From positions 119,743 through 183,742 of the forward strand of contig SAUG01000124.1 in NCBI GenBank assembly GCA_011316305.1: a DNA stretch of 64,000 nucleotides. Reading direction: 5' to 3'. Made by a program: the position numbers and the translations under genes. Within the stretch, counting starts at the first letter, position 1, and each line of letters starts with the position of its first letter. The notes beneath the pieces were generated by a model. The model made no database searches and was not told the origin of the DNA. It was given only the letters and a program-made list of their open reading frames with translations. This document shows, piece after piece, positions 60,802-64,000 of this stretch. Source of the DNA: Rusavskia elegans. Its lineage: Eukaryota; Ascomycota; Lecanoromycetes; Teloschistales; Teloschistaceae.

Positions 60802-63800
60802 TAGTCTGGCCGTCGGATCGGGTTTCGAACCCGGATTCGTATCTCGGGTTCGAACCGAATCGGTTCCGACTTTTCTAGATACTAAACCGAATCGATTCCG
60901 ACTTTTCTAGATACCGAATTAATTCGGTTCTAGGTTAAATCCGAAAACCCGGATTCGATCTATTAAAACTACTAAAACCTTCTATTCTATATTATAATTC
61001 TAAGAAATCTCTACGGCCTGGGTGGCGCAGTGGCAACGCTGCGTGACCTGGAGGCCCAACGGATCCAATACTCTATCTCGGAGTTAACGGATTTAATCCA
61101 CGGGTCGGGGGTTCGAATCCCTCGAAGGCCAATCTAATACTTGAGTTTTTTCTATCGACCCTAGTCGATTTTTATAGAGTTTTAAATATAGGAAGACTAG
61201 ATAGTAGATCGTCTCGGTCTAGCCCGATCGATCGAAGAAAATTAAATTAATTAAAGTTAAATAGATTACGGTTTCCCTCTGGGTTTTAGTCCAAATCTAG
61301 CTCCTTCGGGAGTTTTTATTCGAATTTTCGATAAAATATTTGAGTTCTAAAATAATTACGTAATCTGATCGAATTAGCGCCTCTAACGTTAAATTCGTGA
61401 AAGACTAAAATCAAAATCCGAATGATTAATCGTATATATAAGAAATCTCTACTTTTATTATATAGTTACGTTAATACTTTAGATACTATTTAGATAGATA
61501 TCGATTTTTTACTATTAAATAGTAAATAATAATTAAATTAATATTTATATATCTATATTACCTTTCTATATTATTTATTATCTAAATATAAATTATATTA
61601 GTATTAAATTAAAACTAATATAAAATATCTAATCTTTTAATTAATTTTTATCTTTCTATTTTCTAAACCGATACGCCTAATAAAATTCTTTCCGATAGAT
61701 TTTCCTTTTAAAATAAGATCTATCCTAGCTAGTCTATAAACCAGGCAGTAAACCGATCTATAAATATTATACTATTAAAATTTAATCGATTATATAGAAA
61801 GTAAAGATAGATTATTAAAAATATAGCTAATAAAATTCGAGCCGACTATCTAATACTAGTTTTTCGAAACGATAATAGGTATATTTAATAGGATCTAGAT
61901 TACTATAAAGAGTTCGAATATTAGTAATCTAGTATTTCTATAGCTATCGGTATTAAAAATAAATTCTATAGATAACTAGTTAATTTTTTCTAGTTAAAGA
62001 AAGCTATAGAGTAAATATAGTCGAAATAGTAGTAAAAGCTCTACTAGGTAACTTTAATAATAGATAGTTTACCTAAGATTATATATAAAAACTATTTTAA
62101 AATTTTTTACTATTCTATAACTTCTAATTTTTCTAATATATCTACTATAAAAAAATATCTTTCTACTATTATTTACTAAAGAACTAAACGACGTAATTTA
62201 TAGTTTTATATTAAAGTAATACTTATTCGTATAAATAGCTAATAGTAATATAAAGAGGTAATATAAAGCTTATTTTAATTATAGAAGAAAAGCTATATTA
62301 AATTCGAATCTATTTTCGACTAGACTATATAGAATAAATACCTATATAAAACTTTTTTAGATTTAAATCTACTAGTTCGGACTATCGAAAATAAGAGATT
62401 TAGGCTACTACTATAAATACTTCGTCTAGATATAAAGCTTGTCGGCTATATATAATTTATATAGATAATCTTCGACGGTTATAATACTATCCGTAAGTAA
62501 ATTAAATTTAATTTAAAAATTTAAGAATATATTTCCTTTATATTAGATATCTAGTTAAATCTATAAAAGGTCGTATATTTAAAAGTACTAGTATACTAGA
62601 TTAATATTTAGTTCTAATTTTAGGAGCGTCTAATTAGATTTATATCCTTTTTTATTAATTATTCTAGCCGTTTATAGTACTAGGAGCTTTTAAAACTTTT
62701 AGAATTTTTCTAGCTTAGGCCGAAGCTTTTAGATATTATTACCGATAATATTAGTTCTAATAGTACGTTAAAAAAAAGTTTAAAAAAGCTTTTATTCGAT
62801 TCGATAGCTAATAGAATCGAGTCTAAAACTTTCTATTTTATCTAACTTATATAATTAATCTAGTAGCTTAAAATTTTATTAAAGCTATTAGATTATAAGT
62901 AATTTGTAATAATTTTATCTAAAAATTTGATAAAAAATAAATTAGAACTATTAGTACTAGTCTATTAAATATTATAAAAAAAATAATATATATAAATAAT
63001 ATAAATTTAGAAATTTTAAAACTAATATTTATTTAATATTTATATTATTATAGTCTATATTTCTACCTCCTTTTAATATAAATTTCGTTTTAAAAAAATC
63101 TAGAAAAAGGTCGATTCTGATTTCTAATCTAGAAATATAATTTAAAATATTCGTATTTAATAGAATTTAATATATTTTATAATTTATCGGATATATTAAT
63201 TATACTATTTTATTAATAAATTTATAGAAGAGAATTCGTAAGATTAATAAATATAAAGGATTATCTTTAATATAAATAAATAGTAATCTTTTTTTTATAG
63301 GTAGTATATTATAGCCGTTTTATAAAATTCCTTTATTAGTTTTAAAAACTACGAGCGTTAGAGTTTATTTAGTATTCCGACTTTACGGTACTATTTTTAA
63401 TTATCTTTTTAAAATAGAGAAAGTAGTTCGATTATTAAACTATATTAATAAAAAAAATAATACTAATAGCTTATAATAATATTAATATAAAGTTTACGAA
63501 ATACTATTCTTGTATTAAAAATAAAGGTAGATTAATTTATAATATTATAAATATTCTAGATCCTATAATAAAGCTTAGCCTTTATTAAAACTAGGATAAA
63601 GAAAATAACAACGAAAAAATAGAAGATTTTTTAGAATATAAAGATAGATATCGGAACGAGTTTAAAAAGTATTTTATTAAATATTATAAGATTTCTATTA
63701 ATCTATTAAAGCCTAAAACTAGCTATATAGAAGAAAATAAAATAATATAAAAAGATAATATATTATAATTCTACTAATTAGTCTAAAGTCTATTTTATCT

Positions 63801-64000
63801 ACTTTAAATAGTATTTTTTAATAATTCTAGTATTTTCGAGTAATTATTTCCGAAACTAAATAATATTTTCGCGTTAATACTACCGAGGAAAATTTAAATT
63901 AGATATTTTAAAAAAATAATACTTTAAATTTTCTAAAACTAACGTAGATAACTTGCGATATTTTTATTTATCTAATATCTTCGGTAGGAATAAAGCGGAC
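60802..64000 (-). mobile_element. Long H element, reversed, runs off the window
   Basis: The terminus TAGTCTGGCCGTCGG at 60802 is the element's right end. Bases 61640-62890 match 1240-1 in reverse complement. A SINE is nested at 61015. The interior is heavily RIPed; no domain was recognised. Confidence 0.75.
61015..61439 (+). mobile_element. tRNA-derived SINE, copy G (best preserved)
   Basis: The head ggcctgggtggcgcagtggc keeps the A box. The B box gggttcgaatccc lies near 61107, and the 3' side of the tRNA-like part ends gaaggcc, complementary to the 5' ggcct. The body ends gaatgattaatcgtatata. Perfect 13-bp duplications AAGAAATCTCTAC lie at 61002-61014 and 61440-61452. Many CpA/TpG sites are intact, unlike the host. 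Confidence 0.92.

Noticed and set aside
61015..61125. Functional tRNA gene with intron
   Set aside because: The acceptor ends pair only partly, and the unit continues into the shared SINE body and tail with a 13-bp target duplication.
1..64000. Mitochondrial DNA because of high AT
   Set aside because: CpG is retained while CpA/TpG is lost, and nuclear genes with spliceosomal introns and transposons with target duplications are present.

Overview
The window looks like a nuclear chromosome segment of a filamentous ascomycete (Pezizomycotina; a dothideomycete with AT-isochores is my best guess, low confidence). About nine tenths of it is very AT-rich (about 20-25% GC by eye) and nearly devoid of CpA/TpG while CpG and TpA remain. 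That is the signature of saturated repeat-induced point mutation (RIP). One GC-normal island lies inside it, at about 21.34-27.69 kb.

The island holds two intact, intron-containing, divergently transcribed housekeeping genes. On the minus strand is a trimethylguanosine synthase (TGS1; 4 exons, 22906 down to 21958, 258 aa), which hypermethylates the caps of snRNA/snoRNA. On the plus strand is TFIID subunit 1 (TAF1; 6 exons, 23598-27282, 1116 aa), the scaffold of the general transcription factor TFIID. Splice junctions were inferred by restoring conserved family motifs across short introns; all phases close and no internal stop remains. The shared promoter carries a ~380-bp inverted-repeat insertion (23102-23480) that looks like a MITE.

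Everything else is dead repeat DNA, nested several layers deep. Recognisable families are: (1) 'H elements', with termini TAGACTGGCC...GGCCAGTCTA and 8-bp target duplications (hAT-like), found as long copies of 2 kb or more, as 360-590-bp MITEs, and as a strikingly conserved 160-bp MITE; (2) 'T2' and (3) 'T3', two related inverted-repeat families with termini near YCCGGTMAACC; (4) a tRNA-derived SINE of ~430 bp with A/B-box-like heads and 11-14-bp target duplications; (5) a chromodomain Ty3/Gypsy element with both LTRs (36937-43689), plus two further Gypsy ruins; (6) a Ty1/Copia ruin on the minus strand (48876-52385). No protein-coding gene outside the island is intact.

Layout: 0-13.2 kb nested H, T3, T2 and Gypsy-2; 13.2-21.3 kb MITEs, T3, T2 and unassigned AT-rich DNA; 21.3-27.7 kb gene island; 27.7-36.9 kb SINE, H elements, T2; 36.9-43.7 kb chromodomain Gypsy; 43.7-48.5 kb Gypsy-3 with T2 and SINE insertions; 48.8-64 kb H elements inserted into one another, with Copia, T2 and SINE insertions. 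The repeats record an insertion order: 8-bp duplications are often still perfect, and one filled/empty site pair survives (31404-31810 versus 60242). Short elements (160-bp MITE, SINE heads, a ~110-bp T3 tip) and the outer LTR edges of the Gypsy are much less mutated than their surroundings.
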